Assembly (NCBI RefSeq): GCF_963678635.1
Contig: NC_087064.1
Span: 28,810,189 to 28,874,188, forward strand
Direction of reading: 5' to 3'
Length of the DNA: 64,000 bases
From: Symsagittifera roscoffensis
Lineage: Eukaryota > Xenacoelomorpha > Acoela > Convolutidae
The position numbers and the translations under genes were made by a program. Below the pieces are notes generated by a model. It made no database searches and was not told the DNA's origin. It was given only the letters and a program-made list of their open reading frames with translations. Below, piece after piece: positions 24,535-35,099 of the stretch. How positions within the stretch are numbered: the stretch's first letter is position 1; every line of letters begins with the position of its first letter.

Positions 24535-26439
24535 TCATTCCATTGCTTCTCCATCCTGATCTTCAGCTTCGCTGTCTTCTAGGACTTTCTCCAGCATGTC
24601 CATGGAGTTGCGGGCCGTGCCCCAACTCTCCTGTTCCAACAGCCTCGGTTTGCAACAAGGTAGCAAGTCCACATTCACCTTTTGCTCCCGGTTCCTGCAA
24701 AAGCTGTTGTGAAGACACAGGCTCACATTTCGTTCCAGGTCAGCTCTTAAGACATCTTTCTTCTCATCTTCAGTTGCACAAGGCGCTCCAGCTACTCGCT
24801 TCACCGCCGTGGTGACCGCGTTTCTGTGCGTCAGGAATGCTCTCTTATAGGCTCCAGGTCCTATATCTAGCTGGAAAGATTGATAGGCTTCCGTGTTCCT
24901 CGACATGTGACGCTTCGCGCGTTCATACAGCCATGACGTCATCACTGCACGGAACCAAGGCATCAACCTTTGCCTTGACCATATTCTTTCAACGGTTTTG
25001 GGTATTCTCAGAATCTTGCAGGTGGTTCTGAAAAGATCCAATTCACGGCTCATCTTCACGTTGCTCAGCTGCTCAGGAGTCTGCACGGCCGTCTCCTGAT
25101 CACTTGTGTCCGTGTTGGCCTGCAACCATCTCACTGCCAGCAAGGCACTGATCACCACGATTGACACCTGTTGATTCTGATCGGGCAACCCCGTAGAGTA
25201 CAACTCCTCCACGTCCCATACTAGCATCAGATTACCGCGTTTGGGGTACCATAACGTCTGCGCCAAGCAGTGACAAGGATACTCCCCATGGGTTCTCACT
25301 ATGTTTCTTCGGGTCCGATACCCTGAGGCTCCCAGCAACGGTTCCACCTCCATCAGAATTCTGTGTAATTCGTCTTTCTCTTCTATGGTGGGGAATTCAG
25401 TGGGTAACGCTCCACTCGCTTACTGCTTTTCGAACTCGCTCACATTACCTTCGTTCAATCTCAGGAACTCTTCACCCACTACGTCTTGCAACTCGCCTTC
25501 AGATCTCTTCGGGACTGCCCGAAAGATCTTTGCCAACAAATCATATGACCTCTCCGATATTCTGGCCAACCTCACGCACTTTGGCACAGAGAAAAGTTGG
25601 TCAATCAACACCTGCTGCGTCCTCGCATCCATCACCACCATTTGTGTAGGATACCTACTATTGCAATACGGTGCGGAGCTTGAACCCACCAGATATTTTG
25701 AACCAGAAGGTTTATGATAGGCTTCACTATCCTTCAGATTCACTTCATTTTCCAGAGCTTCTCGCCAGCCTCCGATCTTCTGCTCTGTCTGCAATGCTCC
25801 AGGGAATACTTCCACGCTGAGGGACGTCACTAACTCATGGGCACGCTCTAGGCGCTCAAGCGATTCTATCGAACTCGTCATGCTACAAAATCCCAAGGCT
25901 GTGGTCAAGTTTACATCCGTCACCCCATGACAGTCCGCGACCAACTCCATGCCATTCTTATCCGACATGCTCAATCTTCCGTACAATCGGGCCAGTTGTC
26001 GATGCTGCTCGCTCAGCGTAATCAGGCAGTGTCCCAAGTTGCAAACATGTCCTTCCATCCCACTATGTTGAGCCAAACATGTGCCTTGCTTCAACCAATT
26101 GCTCGATGGGCTTTCCTCGGATAGCTCCGTGGATGGGTTGCTCTTCCGCTTCGTCAACCTCATGGCCAGTAGATGGTGTATCATGGCCAGATCATGTAGA
26201 CTCGCGTCATCATCCAGGTCTAACGTGATATCCGCCGTCATGTCCCAGATTAAACCGGCGTTAGGATGGGGACACCAAGAAGGCTTCATGAGGTCCCACA
26301 TGGTTACTAGGCTGGTTTTCAAGGGACCGTCCCAAGAACCACAATCAAAACTCACTTGCCCCTTCAGCTCGTGAACCGAGGGTTCGACCACTCGTTCTTC
26401 TAAGATAATTCCCAGCTTGGGTTGTTCCACCATCAGCAT
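24535..26439 (-). pseudogene. E2 ORF4, unknown protein, one in-frame stop
   Basis: ATG at 26,439 lies six bases after the ORF3 stop. The frame runs 634 codons to a TGA at 24,535, broken only by a TAA at 25,420 that the duplicated copy lacks. Parts match E1 ORF4 (KTSLVTMWDLMKPS, VPKCVRLARISERSYDLL, DIGPGAYKRAFLTHRNAVTT). It looks soluble and mainly helical, with no transmembrane segment or known domain. A Cys-containing tail (CLHNSFCRNRE, LLPCCK) is conserved in both elements. It is close to intact. Confidence 0.6.
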
Positions 26440-26445
26440 TCCAGT

Positions 26446-28599
26446 TTATTTAATCCGTTCAACCCAGAAATTGAGCACTATGACTTGCTCATAGTCGAAG
26501 TACGCTTCCCTGGCTTCTTCATTCACGAAGGGATTATACGCCATCCCCGGTATGCCAGACACATATTGGAACGACTTCAGTTTCCCTAGTGTTGCAAAGT
26601 CTTTTTGTCCCCTGACTGCTTCAATCAACTCCCGGCTCACTTTCAATTCTTTGTTGGAATATCTTCTCACTTCTTCCAACTTGTGATAGCTTTCCATTTC
26701 ATTCGACTCCCTATTTGGTACAATCAACGGCATATCCTGATATAGTTCCAGGAGTGCCCTAAAGAAGTTTCTTTCGCAATCAACTCCCTTTTGCCGAATG
26801 ATCTTTATGCATTCTCCCAAAACAGGAGTGGGGATACGATCCACCACGAACCTGACCAAGCAAAGGGCATCCTTACGCTTGGCCCAGGCTATCGCAGAAT
26901 CGTCTTTTGAAATCAACGCTCGCAGGGCTTCCATCAACTTCAGCTCCTGTTCCTTTGATTTCAAATCGTTACTGGCTTCATATTCCGCCTTCTTGATGCC
27001 CATCAAGCACCAAGCCAACCGTACTTGCAGGTCAGTTCTCGTGCGCGAGTGAGCCAGGTACGCTGCCACCGTCGCAGGTGCATGCATCGTCTCGTCGAAG
27101 TATATCTGGAGGGCCGCCCTCCAAGAAATTTCCAGCAGCTTTTCCAGCCCGATTTTAATCGCTTCCGAGGACATTACCGTGCCGTATTCTTTCCGATTTA
27201 AGTTAGAATTCTCCGTAAGCCCTTTCAGATATTCCTGCATAGCTCGCTTCTCGCTCCAAGCCATCAGGTGCCCTCTCGCGGAGTTCCTCGCCTTCAACAT
27301 CTCCACATAACCCCCTGCTGGATCTCCCATGTGGACCGATTCCGGCGCAGTGACTCGACTGTACTCGACCACGTCGAGTTGTCCCTCCAGTTTCAGTTTG
27401 GCCATGTTGGTTTGCGAGGGCCTGTAATCTTCAAGTCCTCCAGATCCACACTGACTGATGATCTCCATTTCTAGCTTAGTGTCTGCCAGGGTTCGTGCTG
27501 TCTTCTTTGATTTCATGGCTGTCGTGGTAAGACCTGCCAAGAGCATAGGGGGTATCAGGTTCTCTTTTTCTCCCCGGGTCAGCGTCGCACCATCTCCCTG
27601 CCCGCCTTCAACTGGACGACCTGCGCTCGTCAGAGAGGCCACCACTGCGCTGGCTTTTGACTTCACCACTCTCTGGTTCACGGCTCGACTTCCTGTCTTC
27701 CCTTTCAGCCGCTTCAGCCCCATTCTGGCTCATCTAACGGGTAATTTCTTTGTGACCTGCTGATCATCGGCACTGTCCTCTGTAACTGACTCGGTCAGAA
27801 CATCAGACTCCATGGAGTTCATTATTTTCTCCAGGACCTCACGCATGATGGGTTGGTTCAATCCCACCTTCATTCTGGACTGCGTCCCATATCGTCGTAT
27901 CACGTCCCATGACCTTTCCATGAAGTTCACTCGGCTCCAGGTTGCCCCTGTCTTGCCTTCTAGTTCACTTTGGTATCTTTCCCATTCCTCTTCCGGTAGC
28001 GTACTCAGGAAGGATACCCTCATTGACTCTTCGATTTTTCTCCTCCTCGGTGACTCATGGAGCAATCTTTGCGGATCCTTACCTCGGCACTCTCTCGCCT
28101 GACTTATTGGGTCCATCGGGGATAAGTCGGCCGACGCCTCCTTTGTAGGGGACATGAAAGACGATGGCGTCATCAGCAATAGACTCCCATCGACTTCCCC
28201 ATCGTCGTCTTCACTGAACCGGTATTCTAGCAAGTCTCTCTCCAACGCTCCTAGATCCGTCTCACCCGGTTTTTCCGTCTTTCCCCCGATGTCGTTATCG
28301 TGCTGATCCATCAATTCATCGTAATTTGCATCAGGTTTCGGCTTGGGTCCTGACGGGCCTTGTCGTGTGTCTATGCCCGAGTCCGGCCGCGCCGGTATGG
28401 TCATGTCTCCTGCGTGATAAAACAATTCATCGTTCACCAGGAATTCTACGGACCCCTCGCCATGTGGTGCCAGGTCCTCTATCGTTATGTATGAGCCTCC
28501 TCTGCACTCCTTTGCCACTTCCAGCATCACTACTTTCACTTCTCCTGACCACTTCAGTCTTGATAAGTCATCTGTGGGAGTATACACCTCGTTCCACAT
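26446..28599 (-). pseudogene. E2 ORF3, unknown protein, one in-frame stop
   Basis: The frame from ATG 28,599 to TAA 26,446 is about 717 codons with one TGA at 27,730. The first third is acidic, with Asp/Glu-rich low complexity (about 28,170-28,400). The rest is helical and contains the conserved PAGGYVEMLKARNSARGH and YVSGIPGMAYNPFVNEE. E1 ORF3 has the same blocks in the same order. Where ORF3 begins is less certain because 70 bases separate it from the ORF2 stop. No known family fits. Confidence 0.55.
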
Positions 28600-28668
28600 T
28601 TCAGCCGAGACCTCTGGTCTCCTGGAAGGTAGTGCCTTGATCTTTTTCCTACGTCAAGCATCAGGAAA

Positions 28669-30259
28669 TTAGAAGTCAAACGTGTGCGCGGCTGCAACAT
28701 TCCAGCTGATGAAGCGCGGCTCCATTCCTTCACTCCACTTCAGCATTCTCTTTTCTGCATCACGAGCTGCTCCGATGCGAGGAGCAATGACGGGAGATGT
28801 GACTCCCAACAACATCCTCCTTATCGGTGGGTATCGAGGGCATTGATACGGCAGCGGCCTGGACCCGGAAAGCCACGCTTGCTGGTTCTCTTTCGCGTGT
28901 GCGTAGGCTTCTGGCAAGAGTGGGACTCTCATTTCCGCTCCTGAATCTTTCACTACTGGTCTCAGATTCCAAAGCTTCGGGTTAAACTGGATGTGGGAAA
29001 GTTCTTCACGGCCCATTCGGCACTTGAAGTGGTTGTTGAACTCCATCAACATCCAACCTGGCTCCGCTATTCTTCCGAACAGCCTATCGTCGCTGGCCAG
29101 TCCTCTCAGCTCCCTCTGTTCTACCCAATTCAGCACGGAACAATCCACGACTGAGACCAGGTTGACATACAACACAGAATTCCTGTATGCCTTGACTTGC
29201 ACGTCCGGGAACGCGAAAGACATCACCGGTCCATACACCACCGTGACGAATTCCCGCAGTCCGTGAATCAGAGCCAACGGATCGATCCGCATCATGACAG
29301 CGAAATCTGTCAGCAAGGGCATGCCACAATACTGCTTGCACTCACCCGCATCCGTCGCCACCTTATCTTCTCCCGTGACACTTCTGTTCTGTTGCAAGAG
29401 ATATTGGAGCAGGAGAGTCCTACAGTCTTTCATTTTCCTGAGCGAGGCGGTTTCCAACTGCGCGTTGAACTCACGACCTGTTCCCTGGAGTTGTTCAGGG
29501 TAACGCAACAGCACAAGCAAATCACCCAGTCGACCGAATGTCATGGCAATCAGAGTCAGGAGTCCATCCAATCTCAAATCTGCCAACGCTTGGGTGAAGA
29601 GGTTCGCCGGTCCCTTCACGAAATTCTCATGACCAAATGTCACGTATAGGGCTAATATCAGGTCAATCGACAGCTTCCTGATATCCTTGACGACACTCGC
29701 GATCAGATTCCGAGATGCCCTCGGATAGCACGTCGACAGGAAAGTTGGCGTCCATCCCACTCCCATTCCACCCAAGATGGCATCTGATTGTTCATATTGT
29801 GCCCTCGTGGCTAGAACGTCAGCTTGGAATTTGTCCAACGACATCGTGTTTACATCCTGCATCAATTTCAACATCACACCCCCAGCTAACTCCCGGGCAT
29901 CAAACAAGTTCTTCAGATACACGTGTATCTCTTTGATCACTGCCGGCGCATGCTCGAACGCGTCTTCTCCCAAGGTGCACAGTCTTGGTGACAAGTACAA
30001 ACTTAAGTTGTTGTGCGGCTTCGTGCTCAAAGCCATTGCCATGATATCTTCTTCCGCTGATGTCATGTTTTTCCTGACTGTCCTTCCCTGCTCATTCTCT
30101 GCATGATCCATCTGTCTGAACCAGAGATCATCAGCCACCTGTTGTACTAACAGATGATCGTCATCTATCCCTGGTCTCAACTTCAGCAATCTGGCGAAGT
30201 TGGACAGCTCCAACACCAGAACCTCATCTAGCACCAACCGAGTTGTGTTACAATCTTTG
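28669..30259 (-). pseudogene. E2 ORF2 C-terminal region
   Basis: The frame continues from the SGNH part after a TGA at 30,262 where E1 has Arg-Gly. It is open to a TAA at 28,669. The sequence is helical (LRLDGLLTLIAMTFG, GMPLLTDFAVMMRIDPLALIHG) and aligns with E1 10,990-12,630 throughout. I recognise no domain. A stop falls at nearly the same place in E1 (12,631), so 28,669 is probably the true end of ORF2. Confidence 0.6.
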
Positions 30260-30261
30260 AG

Positions 30262-32715
30262 TCACTGTATGGCATTGGAAATGTCAGCCCAAACGGCAGG
30301 AAGCTCAGATCGAGATGGGTAGTAATTGTTGGGGTCTACCACTCTGTTCGGAGCAGGAATTATCACATTGAACCTTCCCTCTGCTATCGTTGTGACCATC
30401 GTGTACACAAACTGAAGGGGTTCTGGCAATGCAGCGTACCCTGGTGACAACACAAAGACCCCCTTCACTACATTTTGGGTGAAACGTTGTTTTGCTGCTG
30501 TTTCTACCTCAACCATCGCCGAGAGCAATGTCATTATCGCCTTCCCTATGACCTCGTTGCTCGGGATCGACCCATCCGTCAGACATGTCAACAAGCCCCT
30601 GCTTTGCAGTTGATCATTTGAGCCTGCAACCTCTATCACCTGCGGCTCCATGCTGACCACCCTTCGCACACTTATCATCATGCCTATTGCCTGTCCCCAA
30701 TCCAAATTAGGCGCCGTCAAGAAAATCACGTCGGGCCAAAAGAGAGAACGGGGCGTATAGAGATAATCTGAACTGGCCACAATCAGATACTTGGCAGCTT
30801 TCATGTCCAAGGGATCATAAGCGGTAAACAGGCCGTCACCGACTGGGGCCGTCAGTTTCCCATATCTCCTGTCATCTCCATCCACCGTGGTCGTTCGGGG
30901 GTAGTCTCTTGAATATTCGCCAGGCGTCTGACCGGGTGGTTTAGCAAACTGCCTGTACATCTTGTGATGCTTGTTATTAGGCTTGTTATCTGCCTGAAAC
31001 TTGCCCTTACGAGCAGGTGGCGTCAGTTCCCGGGCTCTCTGGCGGACGTCCGTAAGAGACCGGGTATTCAACGGTCCAAAGGTATTGTCCTGAGGCAATC
31101 CATTCAAGTCTGCGTGCCGGAGCATAGTCGTGGAGCTGAACTGCTCCTGCTCTGCTAGCAGCCAATCCACGCCCGGTATCCGATATAGTCGCGACACTGT
31201 GGGATTTTCTCCGCCGATCATTCTCATTGCGTCCTCCCGACACGTCAAGGTATTCATGTTCAACTTCGTTGACATGTCCGTCTTGTACTGTCCCCAATGA
31301 CTAGGGTCTGATCGGTTCCAAAGCAGCTCGTTGCCTGGTTCAACTCCCTCAGCTGGCACGGGGCTCGTAGACGGTCCTGCTGCTGAAGCACGGTTTGCCG
31401 TGGCAGGCGGGTCGTTCCTCCTAGACACGGTCTGGGAGTTATTCCTGTTCTGATCAACTGATTTCCCGAGTCGGCTTTCAAGCGGTTGTGTTCTGGGAGG
31501 AGGAGCAGTCCCTAGACTCTCTCTTACGTTTGAGCTCGGAGCGATGGGTGCAGCTGCAGCCGTCTCCATTGCCAAGGGCCCTAGGCGGTTGACGAGGGAT
31601 TCGGGCACGCTTGCCCCTATTCTACTTCCTCCGGTCGAGCTGGTCCGAGCCAGAGAACTGGTCGCCCTCGACTCCTGCTCCACTTCCCTCAACTGCGTCT
31701 GAAATACATCATTGACCCAGTGTCTCCCTCGTTGGGTGTTGAAATGTATTCCATTTCTGGTAAGCGCGATGTGATCAATCATGCGCAGCATGTTCTCGAG
31801 ATCCAGAAGTCGCAGCTCGCCAGGGTTGTTTCCCATCAGATTGCGGATCATTTCATTCCACCGTGTCACGTTGCCATTCATGAAATCTGCCACTGTGGTG
31901 CCCACCAGCGGGTTTTGTGGTATCGTGCACAGCACCACAAACCTGGGCCTGTACTTCTCCTTCAGTTCATTCAGGAGGCATACCAACAGAGGCTCCCACT
32001 TGCTCTCCGGAGTCACTGGGGCTCTCGAGACGTCGTTGGTTCCCAGCATTATCACCAGCGTATCCAGGTGATCCTCGCTCTGGAATTCCATCATCTTGAT
32101 GACCTGAGCCACTGAGGCACCTCCAAAGGACAGAGTGGTAGTCTGACCATAGACGAAGATCTCATTCAGATCCCTCACCAAACTGTCTCCTATGATCAAG
32201 TGGCGACTCCCTGGGGGAATTACCTGGTCGCTCGTAGCGGGGTTCCAGCTCATGTCATTCATGAAGGCTCGAGGATGCTCCGCGGCCACTTGCGTGAACT
32301 GGTGACGTGCCATCAGATTCTTCCTAATGTCTACCACGCAGGGATTTTGAAAGGTTCCGCCATGCGCAGTCCCCGAGGACGCTACCGTGCGGGGTGCTCG
32401 CTCCGAGCTATTGGACGAATGATCACGACGTTGGGAAGGAACGATCCTACCCAATGTCCGCCCAGTGGTTCTGTTGATCTCATCCATTGTTGCTCTGGCC
32501 ATTTGATTGAATGATTCTTGGAACTGAGGAGCGAGATAGGTGTCAGAAGGGTCTGGTTTCGTGTTCCTCTGACTGGGAACAGACTGTTGTGTCTGCTGAG
32601 GAGCCTCGGGCCCTCTCGATGTACACAGCTCCTGTACTCTTGTCTTTGGGCGTGTGTCGCTGGATCCCTCCGAAGATTTCATTGTCGCCAGAACTTCCTG
32701 TGACACTTGGCTCAC
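30262..32715 (-). pseudogene. E2 ORF2 SGNH hydrolase domain plus second SGNH-like segment
   Basis: All SGNH residues are present: GDSLV (about 32,180-32,195), SFGGASVAQV, MLGTNDVSR (about 32,028-32,054) and NGIHF (about 31,740-31,755). The domain is 180-190 residues long, typical for the family. A low-complexity Ser/Pro/Arg linker follows (about 31,290-31,690). A second segment then has VASSDYLY (about 30,770) and AGSNDQLQSRG (about 30,605), which looks like a degenerate SGNH repeat. The frame is open for 817 codons and ends in a TGA specific to this copy. The substrate is unknown. SGNH domains are known from some CR1-like and rotifer retroelements. Confidence 0.75.
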
Positions 32716-33370
32716 CTTTCTTTGCCATATACAGCTCCTTCAGGTGCTTTATTTCATCCTCCTTGTAGGCCACCTGTAGATCTTTGTATTTCTTTTTCCA
32801 TTCGTCTCTTTCTCGAGCTATCGCCCTATACTCCTGGAGTTTGGCACACAGCTCGCTCTGATCTCTCTCTTTCTTCTCCAACGTCTCAATCGTCTCCGAC
32901 GTCTGGATTTCTATTTCGCTCACCCTCACTCTCTTCGGAGGAGGAGCAGCTGTTGGAGAGTCGACCGAATGTGACGGGCCTGGCCCATCACGTTGTCTTT
33001 TCGCTCCGATGAACGGCTGCGCAGGTTGGACCGGCAAGGGCATCTCACCTAGCTGGTGGTCCCTCTGTTCACCTAGTCCTGGCTCACGAGCCAGGTCGTG
33101 GCCAGACATTTCTCCACGCCGCCATCTCATCAGTCGGTTTCGACCTCTCTCGGCGGTCCCGGACTCACCGAAGGCCAACATCAACACGACTTCTGTAGGG
33201 CAATTCTAACGACCCTCTCGTCCTAATGCATTGCGGAGCGCGACCACAAACATCACCAGCCCCGGGTCTTCTCGTGTAATGTCACAATCGATCAGCCGCT
33301 GATAGATCTCGTCCAGAGTCGCTCCTAGACTCGCTGAGAGGAATTCCATTAGTTCGTTCGTGTCACCCAT
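32543..33370 (-). pseudogene. E2 ORF2 N-terminal domain and coiled coil
   Basis: ATG at 33,370 aligns with the E1 ORF2 start. Fifty-four codons in, a TAG (33,206-33,208) interrupts, then the same frame continues. A basic patch (PPPKRVRVSEI) precedes a charged coiled coil (about 32,730-32,900, rich in Glu/Lys/Leu). Near 32,710 the reading frame must change to reach the SGNH part. Function is unknown. The layout equals E1 7,879-8,984. Confidence 0.6.
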
Positions 33371-33838
33371 TTCTTATCGTGTTGATTCTTGTTGTCGTGT
33401 AGTTTCTTCCTGGTTCGTTTGATTCAATGAATTCAATAAACAATTTCTGATCAATCAAGATCTAAAAAACAAGTCGCGACTTAAAACCATCATTTTTGGA
33501 TAAAACATCATTCAAATCCTTAAAACTCTTCATTGAAATTCTCTTCTCAATTCTGATTTTAAAATTTAGCACCAAGGTGGATCGTCCACCTGTATCTTTG
33601 TCAGGGTAGCACAAATGAGCGCTGTCACCTTGATGACCTGGAGTATTCTAGGTCTTTTATGACACAAAACATAAAACATATCATAACAATAACATAACAC
33701 ATAAACATCACACATCTATATTATCACATAAAAACAAAATCCCTAATATTGTACCTAAAACCTAATCCTAATCTAAAACTTGACACTAATTCTTATCAAG
33801 TAAACTTAATAAAAACCACTTATCGCCAAATGCAATTC
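33371..33838 (-). other. E2 spacer between Pol and ORF2
   Basis: AT-rich non-coding sequence with TTATG/TTATGT-type repeats on the - strand (33,669-33,712), as in the E1 spacer. It also has a GAATTAGTG stretch shared with E1. Both copies hold a spacer of similar length (about 420-470 bp), which argues for a retained role such as an internal promoter or ribosome entry. Confidence 0.5.
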
Positions 33839-34370
33839 CTAGCATATGCTCAGATAGTATTTCTTATGTAAGTAAACCTCTATGTTAGTTTCTGAAAATA
33901 TCACATGTACAAGTGCGTACAACTCTCTCGGTTGTAGCTTTCCCCTATTAGGATCATATACTGGTAACGAGAGAGAGGTCACTCCTCTCTCAACCAAAAA
34001 ATCCCTAAGTCGAGTCAAGGCCAATACCAAGCTCTCTGGATCTACGTGTTGCCTATCAGTGGCCTTAGTAACCAGGAAACACAAGTATTTCCCTGGTATC
34101 TGTGATGCAACAGGGGGCAGCGCTATCATTCCTCCCACACCAGGCCTCTGTTTCCATAAAAATTCGATGTTCTTATACTCTTTTTTGAAATCAGCCGCTA
34201 GTGCTGTTTTGAAGCTTACGTCCGCGGTTATCGCTATAGCGCACGTGCGTTCCGTGAGTATGAAATCGCTGTCCGTTATGACGATATTGTTTAAATAATG
34301 GTTCGGTAAGTCAAAATACGATTCAAAAATTTGTCCAAAAGGTGGTTTTTTAGCATTCTCGCCCTCTGTC
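33839..34370 (-). pseudogene. E2 macro-domain-like C-terminal module of Pol
   Basis: One open frame of about 175 residues. Order: VITDSDFILTERTCAIAITA, SFKTALAADFKKEY, GVGGMIALPP, YLCFLVTKATDR, LTRLRDFLVERGVTSLSLP, YDPNRGKLQPREL, and a final strand near VIFSETNIEVYL. This follows the TARG1/Poa1-like macro fold. VTK retains the Lys that matches the TARG1 catalytic Lys; E1 has Arg there. The GAGIA and GLD elements that bind or process ADP-ribose are absent. A frameshift near 34,370 separates it from the acidic linker. Confidence 0.55.
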
Positions 34371-35099
34371 TCTAGTTTCTCTTGCCGATTTCAATTTTTT
34401 TATTATCAGATTCTCGGCGTGGGTGAGTCCTTCCCCCACTCCCCGGACAAAAATATCCATCGACGTCCCCGTCGATCGCCCAAAATCTAGGAGATCGAGG
34501 TTGGATTGTGGAACACGTAGAGGACCATCTGGGGCGACCCAGTTGGACTCGGTATTGTCATGACTGACGTATTTGATGCCGTCTTTATCGACGTCCTGAA
34601 TCGTCAGGATCGTCTCTTTTGGATCTGTCGGCAGATCATGGAGCCATTCGAGCACCCGCAAGTTCGTTAGTTCTTGCTCATGAGTCTGTTCCGCTTCTGG
34701 TTCAAACTCCACTTCCGGTTCTGATCGATCGTCGATCCAATCCTGATCCATGTCATTCACCAAGTCGATTTCTTCTAGCACCGCCACTTCGTCCAGTCCT
34801 ACCAGCGAGTCCATCATATCACTTACAACTATCCTGTCTACGACGAAATCTTCGCCGTACGGATTGTATTTCTTTTTGTTTTTTCCTCTCTTGCTCTGGC
34901 GTGTTTCCATGGTGAGAGGAAAATCAGGCTGCATTCCTTTGTCAATTTCGATTTGTTCCGGGCAATCCCAGTCTTCCTCGGCATAAGGTAGAGTTTCATC
35001 GTCCACCTCTACTCGCTCGGTCAACTCCAGATCCAGTGGTAAGGTCGCAATCGTCCACCACCTCATTCCCGTCGTTTTTATCGCGAGTACCCCTTTCAT
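34350..35099 (-). pseudogene. E2 acidic Pol linker
   Basis: About 250 codons, strongly acidic (EDWDCPEQIEID, EPEVEFEPEAEQ), ending with SMDIFVRGVGEGLTH before the macro-like module. It is one frame off the integrase ORF, which it overlaps at 34,996-35,099, because of a frameshift near 35,060. In E1 the two parts are in the same frame. The FVRGVG codons contain the recurrent TTGTCCGGGGAGT motif (34,438-34,450). Confidence 0.65.

Larger units (their letters stand above)
20697..25473. repeat. Tandem duplication, copy 2 (4.78 kb)
   Basis: This is the second unit in direct orientation. It begins with E1 ORF4 sequence TGGAAGCTTCGGG (as at 15,914) and ends inside the intact-length E2 ORF4. Its E2 part carries an in-frame TAA at 25,420 where copy 1 has AAA, so that stop arose after the duplication. 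Confidence 0.93.
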
